64,000 nucleotides of DNA from Sanguinoderma infundibulare (lineage: Eukaryota; Basidiomycota; Agaricomycetes; Polyporales; Polyporaceae), in NCBI GenBank assembly GCA_032821775.1, contig JAVLRN010000014.1:496001-560000 (forward strand). The letters are read 5' to 3'. Position numbers and translations under genes: made by a program. Of the stretch, positions 35,895-48,152 are shown one piece after another; position 1 is the stretch's first letter, and each line of letters opens with the position of its first letter. The notes under the pieces were generated by a model. The model saw only the letters and a list, made by a program, of their open reading frames with translations. It had not been told where the DNA came from and did not search any database.

Positions 35895-36490
35895 GTGGAG
35901 AAACAATCGCAATTGTCTCTCAGGGAGCTGACATCGATTTACAGCACAGCTCTCCCAGCTCCAGAACTCTCCACGTCCTTCAGCAAGCTGTGTGCGGAGA
36001 GGGAAGCGGTAGGGAACGGGGAACGGCAACAACCCCGCTTTCAGCGACGACTTGACCAAAAACGACAAAGCTTCCATTCGCTTCGGGGTACGTATAGGAC
36101 TCGTTGAAATTGGACTCATTTTAATATTTGTGACTGGTTGGGGGCTGACGGACGCGAACCACGACGTCTCATCCGACAAGCCTGAGCACAGGTCGCACAC
36201 ATCAAACGAAGCGGATACGCCATGAAGCAGCACCACATTCACGGCGCCGGCATGCGCATCACGTACGGCCAGCTCTCTGGCCTCGTCGCGCTCGAGATCA
36301 GGCTGCTCATGGTGACTCCCTGCTCCTGCTGTAAAGCATCGCTGCAGAAGTGTGTATAGGCAGCGTTATCCACACCCCGCTCTGCTCGCCCAGCGGCCGT
36401 CCGCTGGCGTTCGAAGATCTAGTACTACTCGACATCCAGCGCGTCTGGCGGGGCACGCTCCAGCCCACCATCGCCATTCGCCGCGCGTAG
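35895..36490 (+). pseudogene. RGQLA-QPTIA family copy F4 (C-terminal fragment)
   Basis: Plus strand. An exon ending at about 36,087 contains NNPAFSDDLTKNDKASIRFG, matching PAFFGELALKQKASIRFG of copy B. Then SGYAMKQHHIHGAGMRITYG...LLM ends at about 36,310, and a last exon from about 36,359 reads SGRPLAFEDLVLLDIQRVWR..LQPTIAIRRA with TAG near 36,488. The conserved introns are present. The upstream frame hits a TAG, so only the C-terminal half survives. Confidence 0.65.
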
Positions 36491-38816
36491 ACATAACCGT
36501 TTCCATCACGCTTAGAGTAGTAGTATTCGACTAGAGTATTTGACGGCCGCGCGGGGTCCGTAATCTGTTCGAGTACACCATTTCCACTTCCCTTGCATTA
36601 GCATCCACCTAATAGACGATATAATACCGTGTAGTAATACTCCGACGGTATTCTTCGCAATCCGAGCAAGGGAGGCTGCATTCCCCAACACGATACGATT
36701 ACAGCGATCCCACTGGCCCCTCAATCCCCCCCTTAAACCAAACTGTACGCGAGTGTAGCAATGCAGAAACGTGTTTACCGCCTCTGACCGCTAAGTACTC
36801 CTTTAGGATATCGGAGCTCCACGAATCCTCTCCGCGCACACAACGAGCCGCATCGTCACAAGCCTGCCCGCTTAATGCGGGCATTCCCCGAAATCCGAGT
36901 CAACACCACCCCCGTACGGGGTCGACAATATCCCGGACTCGAGGAAAGGTACGCATCCCAATTCAATGACGGCCATCCGGATCACGTATGTAACTGACGA
37001 TGGAAGCGGCCGTCGAAGCAAACAGCCATGCTACCGAGAAACTCGTTACGTTACAGGCCCGCACGGCGGGGTGAGAGGGGGTCCGGGTGACGTAACTTCG
37101 TTCGGACCGCGGTGCGTTCCCTCAACCCGAGCCGCATGGATACGTATCGGAACGGGGTTGCTATTGCGATGCAGAGCACCAAGTTGTGCAACAAAGGAAG
37201 GCGTCCCGGAGCAAGGGCACCATCGAAGCGGAGTTACTCGCCGGTCGAGGGTGTGTGTGTCGAGGCCCACAGGGGTAGTGGTTACAACAACCACGGTTTG
37301 CAATGGACGGCGGATCGATCGCGGCGGCAAATCCTCCATTTTGATAGCTCCGGACGACGGGTATGATAAACAGACTCACCCAAGTACGCAGGCATCCAAG
37401 TATCCTCAGGCTGATACCTGACGGCATGAGCCCGCGGACCTGTGGCAGGAAGTTTCGAAACCCGCCGGGCTCTTCGGTGAGCAGGAATGGGGTTGTGGAA
37501 GATGCGTACGTACGTACACATAACGCGAACTTCGTACGGTCCGCATGTCGCGGTACCGAACAAGCTCGTCCCAGAATTTCTCGCCGTCCCACCGCTTCCA
37601 AGCTTCAGCCAGTGCCAAAAGCCTAACCCCAACTCTCGGGGCGTCGCCGCCGCTATCCGCACCGATCCCCGGGTCGTCGAATGTCGAACACCGAGCGTCC
37701 CGACTTGCCGACGTCCCGACATCCCGACTCTTTCTGACGTCAGCTACCAGTCCATACAAACCCCAACCAGCCCCCAACTCATTCCAGTCGGCGACTCGCG
37801 GGAATGCCGGCCGTTTCTCGTCCCATCAAGATAGACCCCGGCGAGGCTGATCCATACCACCAAACTAAGCGAGAGTTCTCGGGGTAATTCATACACATGG
37901 ACTCCGAGCCGGGGTGCCATCCACGAGATTGAGATCTGCGGAAACAGATTAATATGGCTGTCGAGATTGGGTGGACGTCCCCAATGTCGATGGTCAGTGT
38001 CCGAGGTCGGAAACCACACGGGCAAAATATGACGCTTGTGGCACCGGACGGCGGAAGCCCATAGATTCCGCGTCTTGTGGCGAGATCCAGAAGTCAGTGA
38101 AGGCGTTCGCGAACACGACAGACCACTCACCACATAGGAAAGTAAGTATAGTGACCTGATCACGCCAACTTAAGACTCTGTCGAAGCCCAAGTACTCGAT
38201 GCGGGTATATACAAATGATGGATTAACCAGTACAGAAGCGACTATACTGACATTATCATGAGCTCCAGCGTGTCAACACGCAAGCAAGTAATGAGTATGT
38301 ACGATACGTCTAAGCGTTGATATATGCCTAGTGCATATTGCAGAGACGATGTGGATGATGAGACGAGAGATGCAAAGTGCTACAGCAGATGGAGAGACGA
38401 GGCGATCGGAACGGAAATGGATCGGGAAAGGCGGAAGCGGTATGTACAAGAGGGGTTCCGGGTCACTGGGGAACGGGGATCGATAGATGGTCTGGGAGCC
38501 TAATCTACCAGGGCGACGGTATAGAGACGAGGGGGAAGCCGCATGTCCTAGCTTCCAGAAGGATGAGCACAGGAGAAATGCCAAGAAAACATCACGACGA
38601 TTGCGATATAACTTATGCAGCATGCGCAGATGGGGGTATGAGAGAACAATGATGAGGACGGGGCCTATGCACGAGTGCTGTCATCTAGGCGCGTGAGGCA
38701 TAAAGACGTGAGGACGTGAAGAGGACGTAAAGGCTGTTCCCAAGCGACCAAGAACGGCATGAGCGGCGGGTAGATAGGCAGAAGAGAGAGAGGGAGACGC
38801 ACCGACGATCCGCCAT
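36491..38816. other. Gene-poor interval
   Basis: No gene model could be supported. A minus-strand stretch near 37,994-38,160 (FTDFWISPQDAESMGFRRPV) looks weakly exon-like but has no partner exons that I could join. Confidence 0.4.
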
Positions 38817-39548
38817 TCAAAGCTCTTCGTGCTTCTCATCGATCCACGCCGCGCGCTCAAACGTGCGCACGTACTCGTGTTGGGGCCCGGTCTCGGGGCT
38901 GGACGGGTAGCGCTTGAACTTCTCGACGGTCTTCCACTCCTCGGCGATCATGCGAAGGGCGTCGTCGCCGTCCTTGGCGATGCCGCACTCGACGAGCCAA
39001 CAGCCGACGATGAGGCCGGTGCGGCCGATACCGCCGCGGCAGTGGACGGCGGCGATGCGGTCCCTGCTCTCGTTGTCGCGGAGGACGTCCATGATGCGAC
39101 GGACGAGGTCGACGGAGTCGGGGAGGGAGCGGTCACGGATGGGGAAGTTGTGGTACTCGACCTCGCGGGGGTCGATGCCGACGAGCGCACAGCGCTCTGT
39201 GAGGTGCGGGGAGTACGGGAAGAGCTCGTGGGGCTCTGTGAGGTCGATGAATGTGCGGACGCCTGCGAGGAGGAGCGCATCGAGCTTCTGCTTTGTCTGC
39301 TTCTGCGCGATTTGGGCGGGCGTCAATGGGCAGTACGGGAATTCGCACGCGACCAGGAAAGGAGTGGCCCAGTACGAGTTGGGGATGGGCTTTGGACGGC
39401 GAGGGCGAGAGGCCTTGACGAGCGCTGAGGGAGGGGTGGTCGAGGACGACACGCGGGTGGGGATGAGGGGGACAAAGTGGCCGTTGTCGTTCTCCGACGA
39501 GAGGCGACGGAGAGAGGAGGAGCGAGAGACCTCGAATGCGAGAGACAT
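38817..39548 (-). CDS. Dual-specificity / tyrosine phosphatase-like protein
   Basis: A single intronless exon of 243 residues from ATG 39,548. The active-site P-loop is V-H-C-R-G-G-I-G-R-T-G, matching the HCX5R signature of cysteine-based protein phosphatases. An upstream FPIRDRSLPD supplies the expected acidic residue of the general-acid loop. The first 60 residues are Ser/Pro/Arg-rich and probably disordered; YWATPFLVACEFPYCPLTPA begins the fold. Substrate is unknown. Small single-domain enzymes of this kind act in the cytosol or nucleus on phospho-Tyr/Ser/Thr or other phosphate esters. I chose MSLAFEVSRSSS because the in-frame extension upstream has weak coding character. Confidence 0.9.
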   Translation of the reverse strand: MSLAFEVSRSSSLRRLSSENDNGHFVPLIPTRVSSSTTPPSALVKASRPRRPKPIPNSYWATPFLVACEFPYCPLTPAQIAQKQTKQKLDALLLAGVRTFIDLTEPHELFPYSPHLTERCALVGIDPREVEYHNFPIRDRSLPDSVDLVRRIMDVLRDNESRDRIAAVHCRGGIGRTGLIVGCWLVECGIAKDGDDALRMIAEEWKTVEKFKRYPSSPETGPQHEYVRTFERAAWIDEKHEEL

Positions 39549-41525
39549 GGCGACTAGCGAGTGGATGTGTGTGCAGTGCGATGCGTGAGTGTGTGTGTGC
39601 ACCTGTGGGCAGTCCAAGGTCGCGGGCCAGGCCGCGTATATGTATGGGTACGATGGGGGAAGCACAAAAAGGGGCAGAAGGCCAATATCGCCCAGACGCC
39701 CGGTGAGACACCCGCCCGATCGAGGACCCCAAGCATGCCGGCACGGACCCCGGTCCACGTGAGGGTGGCTTGCCGTAAGGCACCGCCCTCGCTCTCCCCG
39801 TTTTTGTTCTTCGTTGCTCTCTCCTCACTCCCTCGACGTTGAGTGCGACCGCCTGTTATCCATATTTATTGTCGGAAACAACACCTTGACTCTGCGCACT
39901 CGTTGTAGCACCCCAAACCTTTCTCCTCGTCCCCTTCGCCACGATCTAGCCGCGGCGGCGGGCCTCTAGATCCGCAAGACGCGCATCTCCCTCTCCTTGG
40001 CGGGCATGCTCCCCTTCTCGCACGCCCGAGATCCCACCATTCCACTGAACTTTCGACGACAAGGGGAGCCAACCAGGCAGCTTCTTGCCACCCGACGACA
40101 CACGCCGTGCGGTCCGGTGACTACCTGCGCATATGTTTCAGCTGGCCACATTGGCAGCTCGGCCTCGCGTCCTGCTCATGCTGCCTGCAGTGGCGGAACA
40201 CGATAGCGCTGGCAGTGGGGTGAGTCGGTGACTCACAGCGTTTTACGGAAGGCGTAACTCTCCCGCCGCGGCGTGTTCGCCCCAATCGGACTGACATGCT
40301 TTCCTCGGCTTCCGTCCAAATCGCGGGTGGGTAGCCTGGTTGCCAATGCTCGTCCAAATCGAGCATTCGCTCTGCCATACAAACTCGGCAGCACTTGCGG
40401 AAGCTGCTCATTCCGAGCCACCCGCCACCTCCGAGCCACCATCCCGTGTCCAAACGAAAGTCGCATTGCACGTTCATCGGCACACCCCTTCTCCATCGCC
40501 ACATACCGGATATGTACCTCGCTCATCGCACTTTCAAGAGATGTTCGACATCGATGCCAGCGCGCTCACAAGAATGCTGTTCCAATTTCCTCCCACAGAC
40601 GCGCCTGGGGCAGATCAGCTCTTATTCGTCGGCGGCACGCACTCTGCAGCAACACGCGGAACGCCCAGGGACCCGGAAAAGGCTCGCACCCTACTCCAGC
40701 CGGGCTCACCGAACGTTACTGCAGCGGGTGCAGCTAGAATCGCCCGTTCCTCGATTCATGACGCCGCGCATGGTGGACCAAAACTCGAGTCACGAAACCC
40801 CGAAAGCCACCAAAACTTCGATTCATGAAGGATCAGGCCGCCAACAGACGGGCGCAGCGGACCTCGGTGGATCAAGCATGCCACCCTCCGAAGGCCAATG
40901 ACCGGAGGCTGTGGGAAGGCGGGGCGGCCGCTCGAAAGCTTATCTGCCATCTCGGCATACTTATATGCCAAGCTTCCGCACGCTCGAGTCTTATAGCGTA
41001 TCCTCCTGCCAATCGGCGCGGCGTCGCGTCAGGCTCACCGTTTCAACCTCCTTATCGAACGATGGGAGAAGATGAGCCATGCGTACATCGGTTTCGCCAG
41101 CTGCGGGTGAGTGTTGGTCGATAACGGTGCTGCAGCTGATCAGCTCGTTTTGTAGTTCGGTGCGGATTGTGCGTGTATTGGGGCGGGCGGGCGTGGGGCG
41201 CATGGAACGCGCATGCGCAGTCGCTCGCTTTCAGGGAACTGTCCGGGTTTCCTATTGGGACCACAGGAGAACTGGAATGCGCGTTTCGGCGACGCGGGTC
41301 CAGCAAAAACCGAACGCAAGAGACTCCTCTTCGACGGGCTTCCCGTTCACTAATTCGCCCTGAGCCTGCCAGTCTCTCGACGGGTGTACAAAGAAGGTAT
41401 GTCTAGCAGCGGAAATTGGCTCATCGGGATCGGTTTTGGTGATAGGGTTTGAACGCCGTGTACGGAATCATGTTGTCTCTATATTCATGGACACAACTAT
41501 GCGTATACCATCGCATGCCGAACCC
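39549..41525. other. Gene-poor interval
   Basis: Several open frames overlap on both strands between 40,230 and 40,900 with no splice pattern or recognisable domain. I see no gene. Confidence 0.4.
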
Positions 41526-41661
41526 TCAGCGGATGGCGATAGTAGGCTGGAGAGTGCCGCGCGACGCCCGCTTGACATCAACCAGGATCAGGTCTTCGAA
41601 CATCAGCTGGCGTCCGCTGGGCGAGCGGAGCGGAGTGTAGTTTCGTTCAAGAGCGGCCTGT
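41526..41661 (-). pseudogene. RGQLA-QPTIA family copy F5 (last exon only)
   Basis: Acceptor TTACAG near 41,662 followed by an exon reading SPSGRQLMFEDLILVDVKRA..LQPTIAIR, stop TGA at 41,526-41,528. The preceding signature exon is not found upstream. It is very close to the last exons of copies A and B, so it is probably a recent truncated duplicate. Confidence 0.7.
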
Positions 41662-42174
41662 AAGAACCTCCTAAGCACCAATCTGCTGCTGTAGTTGGAC
41701 GAGCCACAGCCCTGACGGCATCTGTAATCTGTTGGGAGTGCATTCTAGACAAGGGGGAAACCTGTGCCGTAGAACAATTACGTCCGACCAGCTGGCGCAA
41801 ACACACATCCGGGAGCGCGTTCTAAATTCTTCTTGACTTGAACGCCGTGGCAGTTAGCCGTTTCTAGGTCAGATAACGGGAAGTCGCATGGCCGAACTTG
41901 ACCACAGCCTTACCAGTAATAGCACAGCACCAGGCGGCAATTCGCGAAGAGCCCGGAACCACAACACATTAATGCGCGTGCATAACATAGCATAGCATGC
42001 CTCGGACGGACGACAATCCACGGAAGACCGTGCGCTCCGTGCAAGACGCCAAGAGCGGCTACATAGCAAGTACAACGAGCCGCGACCGTAACACCACATT
42101 AGAAGCACATCAAAAGTTAAGTTCCGGGACCGCCTAGGACCGTCCGACCAACGTCCTCCGCATCCCGACGTTTC

Positions 42175-43132
42175 TCACACTCGTCCAAGACCCAGCGCGA
42201 GGCTAGCCGCCGCCGCCGCCGCTGCCGCTCCAGGCCCCCGCTCCACGTCGGTCTTGCTGTCGTCGAGGTCGGCAAAGACGATGCCGATCGTCGCGGGGTC
42301 AAACTCGGGCACCGAGTCCCCGCCCTGAATTGCCCTGGCACGAAAAGGCGGGGAGAGCGTGAGCACACGCGCAGGATGATGCAGAGGGTCAATGTCAGCG
42401 GGCAATGTCGATGTGGCTCGAGCAGAAGTTCTACCTGGGCGCGACCATGCTTCGGATCCTATGTAGGCCCTTCCCTAGTCACAGTCCACGTCCAGGCCCG
42501 AACCACGCTCGAATCAAACTCAAAAATAGAAACGTTCGGATCCTCGCGCGATGCGCCCCGCACGGACGCGCAGGCGTGTGGAAAGAAGCGAGGGCGAGTA
42601 GAGGAAGGAATGGACGAGAACCATCCAGTCGATTCGGAGGGGACATGTGCAGGAACATTGTGACTCACGATAGATGCATGGGGATGTGCGTCGTGACGAG
42701 GCCGGAGCTCGTCCGTGTTGCGGGGAAGCGCCGCGAGCTTGAGCTGCCCTCGGAGGAGAGCGCGTCTGAGTGCGTGGGCGCATCGGCCGCGGGCTTCGAC
42801 TTGGTTCTGATGTCTTCGAGGCCTCGGAACGCGAGCGAGGACGCGATCACGCTGTGGCGCGTTGGGTGAGCCTTGCGCAGAGGATCAGGGGGGGCGGGAT
42901 GGCGAGAGAAGGAGGATGATGGGGAGCGGAGGAGGATGGGGAGGGCGAAGAACGTACCTGATTGTCATCGCGGGAAGGGAGAGCAGCACGTCCATCCGCG
43001 CTGCCGAAGCACACGTCAGGATACGTCACGCAAGACTCGGAGGGAAAGCGCGCGCGTACCGTTCAGGTTCGCGAACGCGAGGATGGCGACGGGCATGTTC
43101 GCGGTGCACGTCGCGAGGACGTATCCTATGCC
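42175..43132 (-). pseudogene. C-terminal fragment of a fungal multi-pass membrane protein
   Basis: Exons 43,132-43,060, 43,000-42,958 and 42,851-42,665 join in phase to GIGYVLATCTANMPVAILAF, then LLSLPAMTISVIASSLAFRG and a Ser-rich cytoplasmic tail. A further minus-strand stretch (about 42,370-42,180, DPATIGIVFADLDDS) may be more of the tail. The pattern of a tyrosine-bearing helix, an N-pause, and P-x-x-x-S-V-x-A-S before a basic helix end recalls the last helices of basidiomycete DUF6533/DUF6534-type membrane proteins. The N-terminal helices are missing: beyond 43,132 the DNA becomes a different gene. Confidence 0.45.
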
Positions 43133-43317
43133 CTGTACGCATAAGACGTCGCCGACGGACCACCTGCGGCCACTCTGCTCCTCGTGCACGCGCTTCTCGC
43201 GAGTTGAACATCGCTGCTGACTTGTTTGATGCCCCGTTGCAGGATATGATGCCGGTGAGTTAGAAACACGTCGATCGTGCACACGTTTACGGTGACCTGC
43301 TTACCCGTGGATTATAG

Positions 43318-44993
43318 ATCTCGTTCTTTGGGACAGCCACCCCCTCGCGCTCGGTGCGACCCCGCAACAAGTCTGGATCGACGGCATTGCGCAGCTCGCC
43401 GCCCCTCAGCTTCTCTTCAAGCCCGCGGCATTCCAGACCGTTCCGAGGACGCCGAACTTCGACAAGCAAGTAAAGGAAACACTCAAGCACGACGGTCTCC
43501 CGCCTCTCGAGCCTACACGGGCAAAGTCGAACACGGTCGTGTTCACGAACGTCACCAGCATCTTCCTCCGCGAGGAGTATCACGTCCGAGAGGCCTTCGT
43601 CGCAGAAGCATCGGATGCGTTTGCAGCGGGCGTCGTCGTCGTGAGGGATGGCGAGATTTGGTGCTTCGACTTTGGGGCCCCCGGTAGCCAGTGCGCCGCG
43701 ACAGTGCGTGGCGAAGAGCATGCCGAGTTCATCGACCTCGAGGGTGGTTCGATCGCCCCTGGACTCATCAGCGCAGGCTCGCCACTCGGCCTGCAGGAGA
43801 TCGACCAGGAAGAGTCCACTCAGGACGGCTTCGTCTTCGATCCCCTCACGGAGGGCGTGCCCGAGATCGTCGGCGGGTCTAGCGCCCTCATGCGCGCGGC
43901 TGATGGTCTGCAGTTCGCTACTCGCGATGCCCTGTATGTCCTCCTCCGTCCATGTTATTGTATTCTTCTGATCGAGGTCGCAGGCTCGCGTACCGCGCAG
44001 GCGTGACCACAGGCATCGTGGCGCCGCAGACGCACGGCTTCCTCGCGGGACTGAACACCGCGTTCTCGACTGCTGCGCGCCACAAGCTGGAGAGAGGCGC
44101 GATCGTCCAGGAGGCCGGCACGGTGCATGTCGCGATCCACCCTGTCGGATCGCCAAGCGCGAGCACACAGATCGCAGCGCTTCGCCACCTACTCCTGGGC
44201 AAGACGAGCGGCGATGTCAAAGAGTGGTTTGGAAGGATTAAACGCGTGCGTCTCTAGGAGGCTTGCTTCCGAGTATTGATTGGCGTCGGCTGGTGCTGAT
44301 CAGGCGCGAGCAGGGTGAAGTCCCTCTCGTCGTCCATGCGAGCAGCGCCGACATCATCGCGTCCGTCATTGCGCTCAAGGTCGAGGTCGAGTCCAAGCTC
44401 CGCACCTCGCTCAAGTTCACCATCCTCGGCGGGGCAGAAGCGCATCTCCTCGCGAGGGAGCTCGGTGCGGCGAACGTCTGCGGCGAACGTCGGCGTGATC
44501 CTCACTCCTGCGCGGCCGTTCCCCAGCTCCTGGGAGGAGCGACGGATGTATGCACGCTCAATTCCACTCCGCGCATGCTCGGATGTTTTACTAACCAGCA
44601 CGCGCGGCCAGTCTTGCTGGACCGCCGCTGACGGAGAAGAGCGCGGTTACTGTGCTCCGAGAGCACGGCGTGACCGTCGGGTTGGGCATCAAGGAGATCT
44701 GGGACGCCCGCAACGCGCGGTTCCATCTTGCCTGGGTGCGCATCCTCCGTTCTGTTCCCCTCGACTTCGCACTGAGCATACCTCTTGTCTTGCAGGCCGC
44801 TCTCGAGTCCGACGGCGCGTTGTCAAAGGCAGACGCTCTCGCGCTCGCGTCCGTCAACCTCGAGAAGCTGCTCGGCGTGGAGGCGAGCGACCTTCAGGGC
44901 GACCTCGTCGTGACGCGCGGAGGAGACTTGCTCGACTTTAGCGAGGTCGTCGCCGTGATTTCGCTGGAACGGGGTGTCGTGAACGTCCTGTGA
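43318..44993 (+). pseudogene. 5'-truncated amidohydrolase with 13-bp duplication
   Basis: The first surviving exon (43,318-43,933) begins at an intact acceptor with DLVLWDSHPLALGATPQQVW, followed by WIDGIAQL and TVPRTPNFDKQVKETLKHDG. The next exon (from 43,984) holds LAYRAGVTTGIVAPQTHGFL. These are typical of large fungal amidohydrolase-superfamily (imidazolonepropionase-like) proteins. The metal-binding N-terminal half with its H-x-H site is absent from the window. At 44,466-44,491 a 13-bp unit (TGCGGCGAACGTC) is present twice, shifting the frame; the old frame resumes as ANVGVILTPARPFPSSWEER. The C-terminus ends VVAVISLERGVVNVL at TGA 44,991-44,993. Not functional as it stands. Confidence 0.85.
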
Positions 44994-45377
44994 GCTTGAT
45001 GCGGTACGCGGTGCGCAAATCGTGAAGACGGTTCGGAATGGAACGCTTCTGTTGCTTGTGTATTGGTTGATAATAAACGTTGGCGTATCACCCAAGTGGA
45101 CTGTGAGGGCAATCGAGATATGTCATCCCACGCTGAAGTTACGAGCGAAGCCGGGGTCGAAGACAGGGACAGTCAAACCGAAAGAGATCGAAAGTTCCGG
45201 CGATCACGCCGTGTCCACTGATTCGTCTGACGAATGCAATACGATACAACCAATAGAATACAATACAGTAATGTGGCGAACTATGCCAAGAAATACTCAA
45301 GAAGTACAGTACAAACCGCCAAAGCTATGGACGGGTGCAGTGTAGGGACGTCGCCGGTAGTATGTCGCTCATGCATC

Positions 45378-46550
45378 TCAATGACCCCTGATGCCAATGA
45401 CTGCTTGCACGCTCCCTTCCGTCACTCGCTTGACGCTAATCAAGACCAGCTCAAAGAGCATGATCTCCTTGTTGCCGATCCTGAGAGGCGTCCCGCGTTC
45501 CTTCATCTTGATCTGTCACAAGATGTGACAGGTAAGCACACATCCCACCCCACGGACTGAATACACGAAGACGTACGATATGGGTCTTAATGTCCTGCGC
45601 GATGACGAACGCCAGCTCGCCGCGGGTAATGGGCCTGACGCACAAAGTTGTATTGCCGATTCCCCTCGGGGTTTGGCAATTCTGCGAACTGCAAGAACAC
45701 GAGCACCGCACGCGGTCAGTCAAACAACAGCACTCGAGTTACTGCAAGACCTCTTGCGACGCTCACCTCGTATCGAATCGATGCCTTGCTCTTGGTGGCG
45801 AGGGTATCAGTGAATGCAGGGCTGTGGGCATTGATCACGGCATTCCCGTTGTGCTCCAGCAAGCCCATCGAAACGTTATACAGCACTTCTTCCTCATCGG
45901 TGGGCACCCCACGCCGGTACGGTCTGTGCGGCAAGACCTGCCGAAGCTAGTTAGTACACACGTGAATGCACGCATATACGAGCCTTCGGCCTTACCCTGA
46001 TATTGACGGATGGCTAATAATGGGCATGCCGAGTCCATGTGCTTAACACACGGATCGTCCGCGAGAGATGTGGTGACACACTTACGTCGTATTGATAGCA
46101 ACCACGAAGGCTAGGATTAGCCAACAGCCACTCCCGTCCGTTGCTGACGTATATTTCCTCCGAATTGTTTGCGCACAGGAGCAATGCGCCAGCCCGGAAC
46201 GGGTGATTGACCTGGACAGGTTGACGTTTAAGCGAGTTGATTCCACAAATGTAGTAAGAATGTATCCACCGCTGGCCCATGGTAGGTCTTGCCGTCTATA
46301 TCAATTACTTGAGCATACTGCGAGACCTGACGGGGCTGAAGGCGAGGTGAGCGTTGACAAGCATCGCATAGTAATACAAAGCTCACGGCTATCTTCGAGG
46401 GAAGTCGCAGAGCGTTGTAAAGTTCGCTGTCCATGATGTGAAGGGCGTAGATGAGGCTGCTGAGCTTGGCTTGGGGAGAGGCATCTTCGGTCTGCTGGTT
46501 CATATACTGTCTGCTGAACGAAAAGATATCTAACTGAGCTCGGAGCATCA
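45378..46550 (-). pseudogene. RGQLA-QPTIA family copy F6
   Basis: The last exon ends GSVQAVIGIRGH at TGA 45,378-45,380 and contains EIMLFELVLISVKRVTEGSV. It follows, across an intron with GTACGT donor, PITRGELAFVIAQDIKTHI. Upstream, TDTLATKSKASIRYEVS (about 45,770) and GREWLLANPSLRGC (about 46,130) match the KASIRFGV and GSKWLSTQ segments of copy B. Between the FAELPNPEGNRQYNF and PITRGEL segments the frame shifts by one base, so it is probably non-functional. N-terminal exons are not resolved. Confidence 0.5.
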
Positions 46551-48152
46551 GTTACGGGGTTGGATGGCAAGAAATCCATCCTTCCGACCGGGCTTGCACG
46601 ATATCTTCGACGGAGCGGAACCATAGTCCAAGACACAAAGACAAGGGATACCTAGCGAGACACTCCTCGGAGCTTCAGGGAGATCACGTGGGCGACCAGA
46701 ACAATACTGGCAAGTGAGCCGGAGACCGGAATGTTGTTGCACCAAGTCATGACATAACCGGCGCCCAGCCTCGCAGGTGGCGGCGAGGTCCAAGCACGAC
46801 GGAGGAGCACGAAAAAAACCGGGGGCACAAAAGCAGTTTGAACGGTAATGCTGCAAAGTGGTATCCACCAGCCAATATGCACAGGATGAGTGGCAGCGTA
46901 TGCTTGCAAAGATGAGTGCCACTTGCCTAATTTGTGGCTTCATCAGTTTCAGACGTCACCGGCAGAATGGAGGCCGCAAGTTGAAGCTGAGAGGGATATC
47001 CTCGGGATCCCAACGAAACCGAGATATCGTCCACATGCCACATCATACGAGATGGCTAAAACGCTAAATCTGAATAGCAAACTAACGCCACACGTACTAT
47101 AGGGATAGAGGGCACCGCGGCACAAGTCGGAGCTGTTGATTACATTTTGGATGTGTCCGAGCAAAGGCTCCGAGAGAGCGGGAAAGTTGAGCGTTCGAAG
47201 TTGCATACGATAGTAAGTCCTGTGAAGACGCCACGCATAGGACTCGGTTCATTGTTGCCAAACAGAAGCCGCTGCTTGGGGGCATGCCGGCGCTTAGACC
47301 ACTAACACAAGGCGGACAGCCTAAAAACTACTATCAGCATGTTCCGTCCCCAGCGGGCATGACGGCATTGACATAATAATGTTGATGGAAATACTGGTAG
47401 TGACCATCGATCGGCGCGAGTGGCACCTCCCTGGCATCGCCGGGGTCCGACAGTCGAAATGGGGACGGCTTGAAGAGACACGTTTAAGACGAGTGGTTGG
47501 TTCGGGTATCTGCGTCAGTAACATTTCAGCGTGTTTCATGAGACACAGGTATTACTAAAAACAACACCTCTCTCGTGGCGGCACTGTGAATCATGACGGC
47601 AGCCGAGGGACGGTCGGTGGAAGAGAGCCGATGCAGCTGTGCTGTTCAATGGATTCCAATATTCGATCTCCGATAATGCTTCCTCGCATTACATCTACAC
47701 TCTGCTCAGCACTGCATTTTCGGAGTGGCAAACGACTCGGAGTTGCCGATGAGTCAGGCTCGTCGGAGATGGCCATCGGGCTTGTTCTGAGCCTTCCATC
47801 GCTCTCTTGTCCTGCAGAACTACATGCACTGAGCAGGATCACCATCTGGCAGGTCAAGATGCCCACACCCTGCATTAAAATCGTTTCACTCAGACAACGT
47901 ACTGGGAGATCAAGCACAAATTTCTCGGCCGGACTTGTTCAAGGTCCTTTGGACTCGAAGGGAAAGTTCATAGGTGAGAATGACGACACATGCGCATAGA
48001 ATACACTTCGTACGTATACTAACCCCGTATACGCAATAGGACTAAAGGAACATTGCCAGCAAGAGGGACGAATGGCACGAAACAGGAAAAGCGTGCGATT
48101 TTTGCGCGGCATGGAAATCGGCCACGTCAGAGTTTTGTATGCAAATCGTGGT
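46551..48152. other. Minus-strand exon-like remnants, unassigned
   Basis: About 46,640-46,910 on the minus strand contains two hydrophobic stretches (for example IPLCSITVQTAFVPPVFFVL), and about 47,320-47,480 contains an open segment. They could be part of a membrane-protein relic or upstream exons of F6. I could not join them. Confidence 0.2.

Noticed and set aside
37840..38190. Minus-strand exon-like stretches
   Set aside because: Could not be joined into a frame with start, stop and consistent phase; no family match.
40233..40901. Overlapping open frames on both strands
   Set aside because: No splice pattern, no recognisable motif, and several frames equally open as expected in GC-rich DNA.
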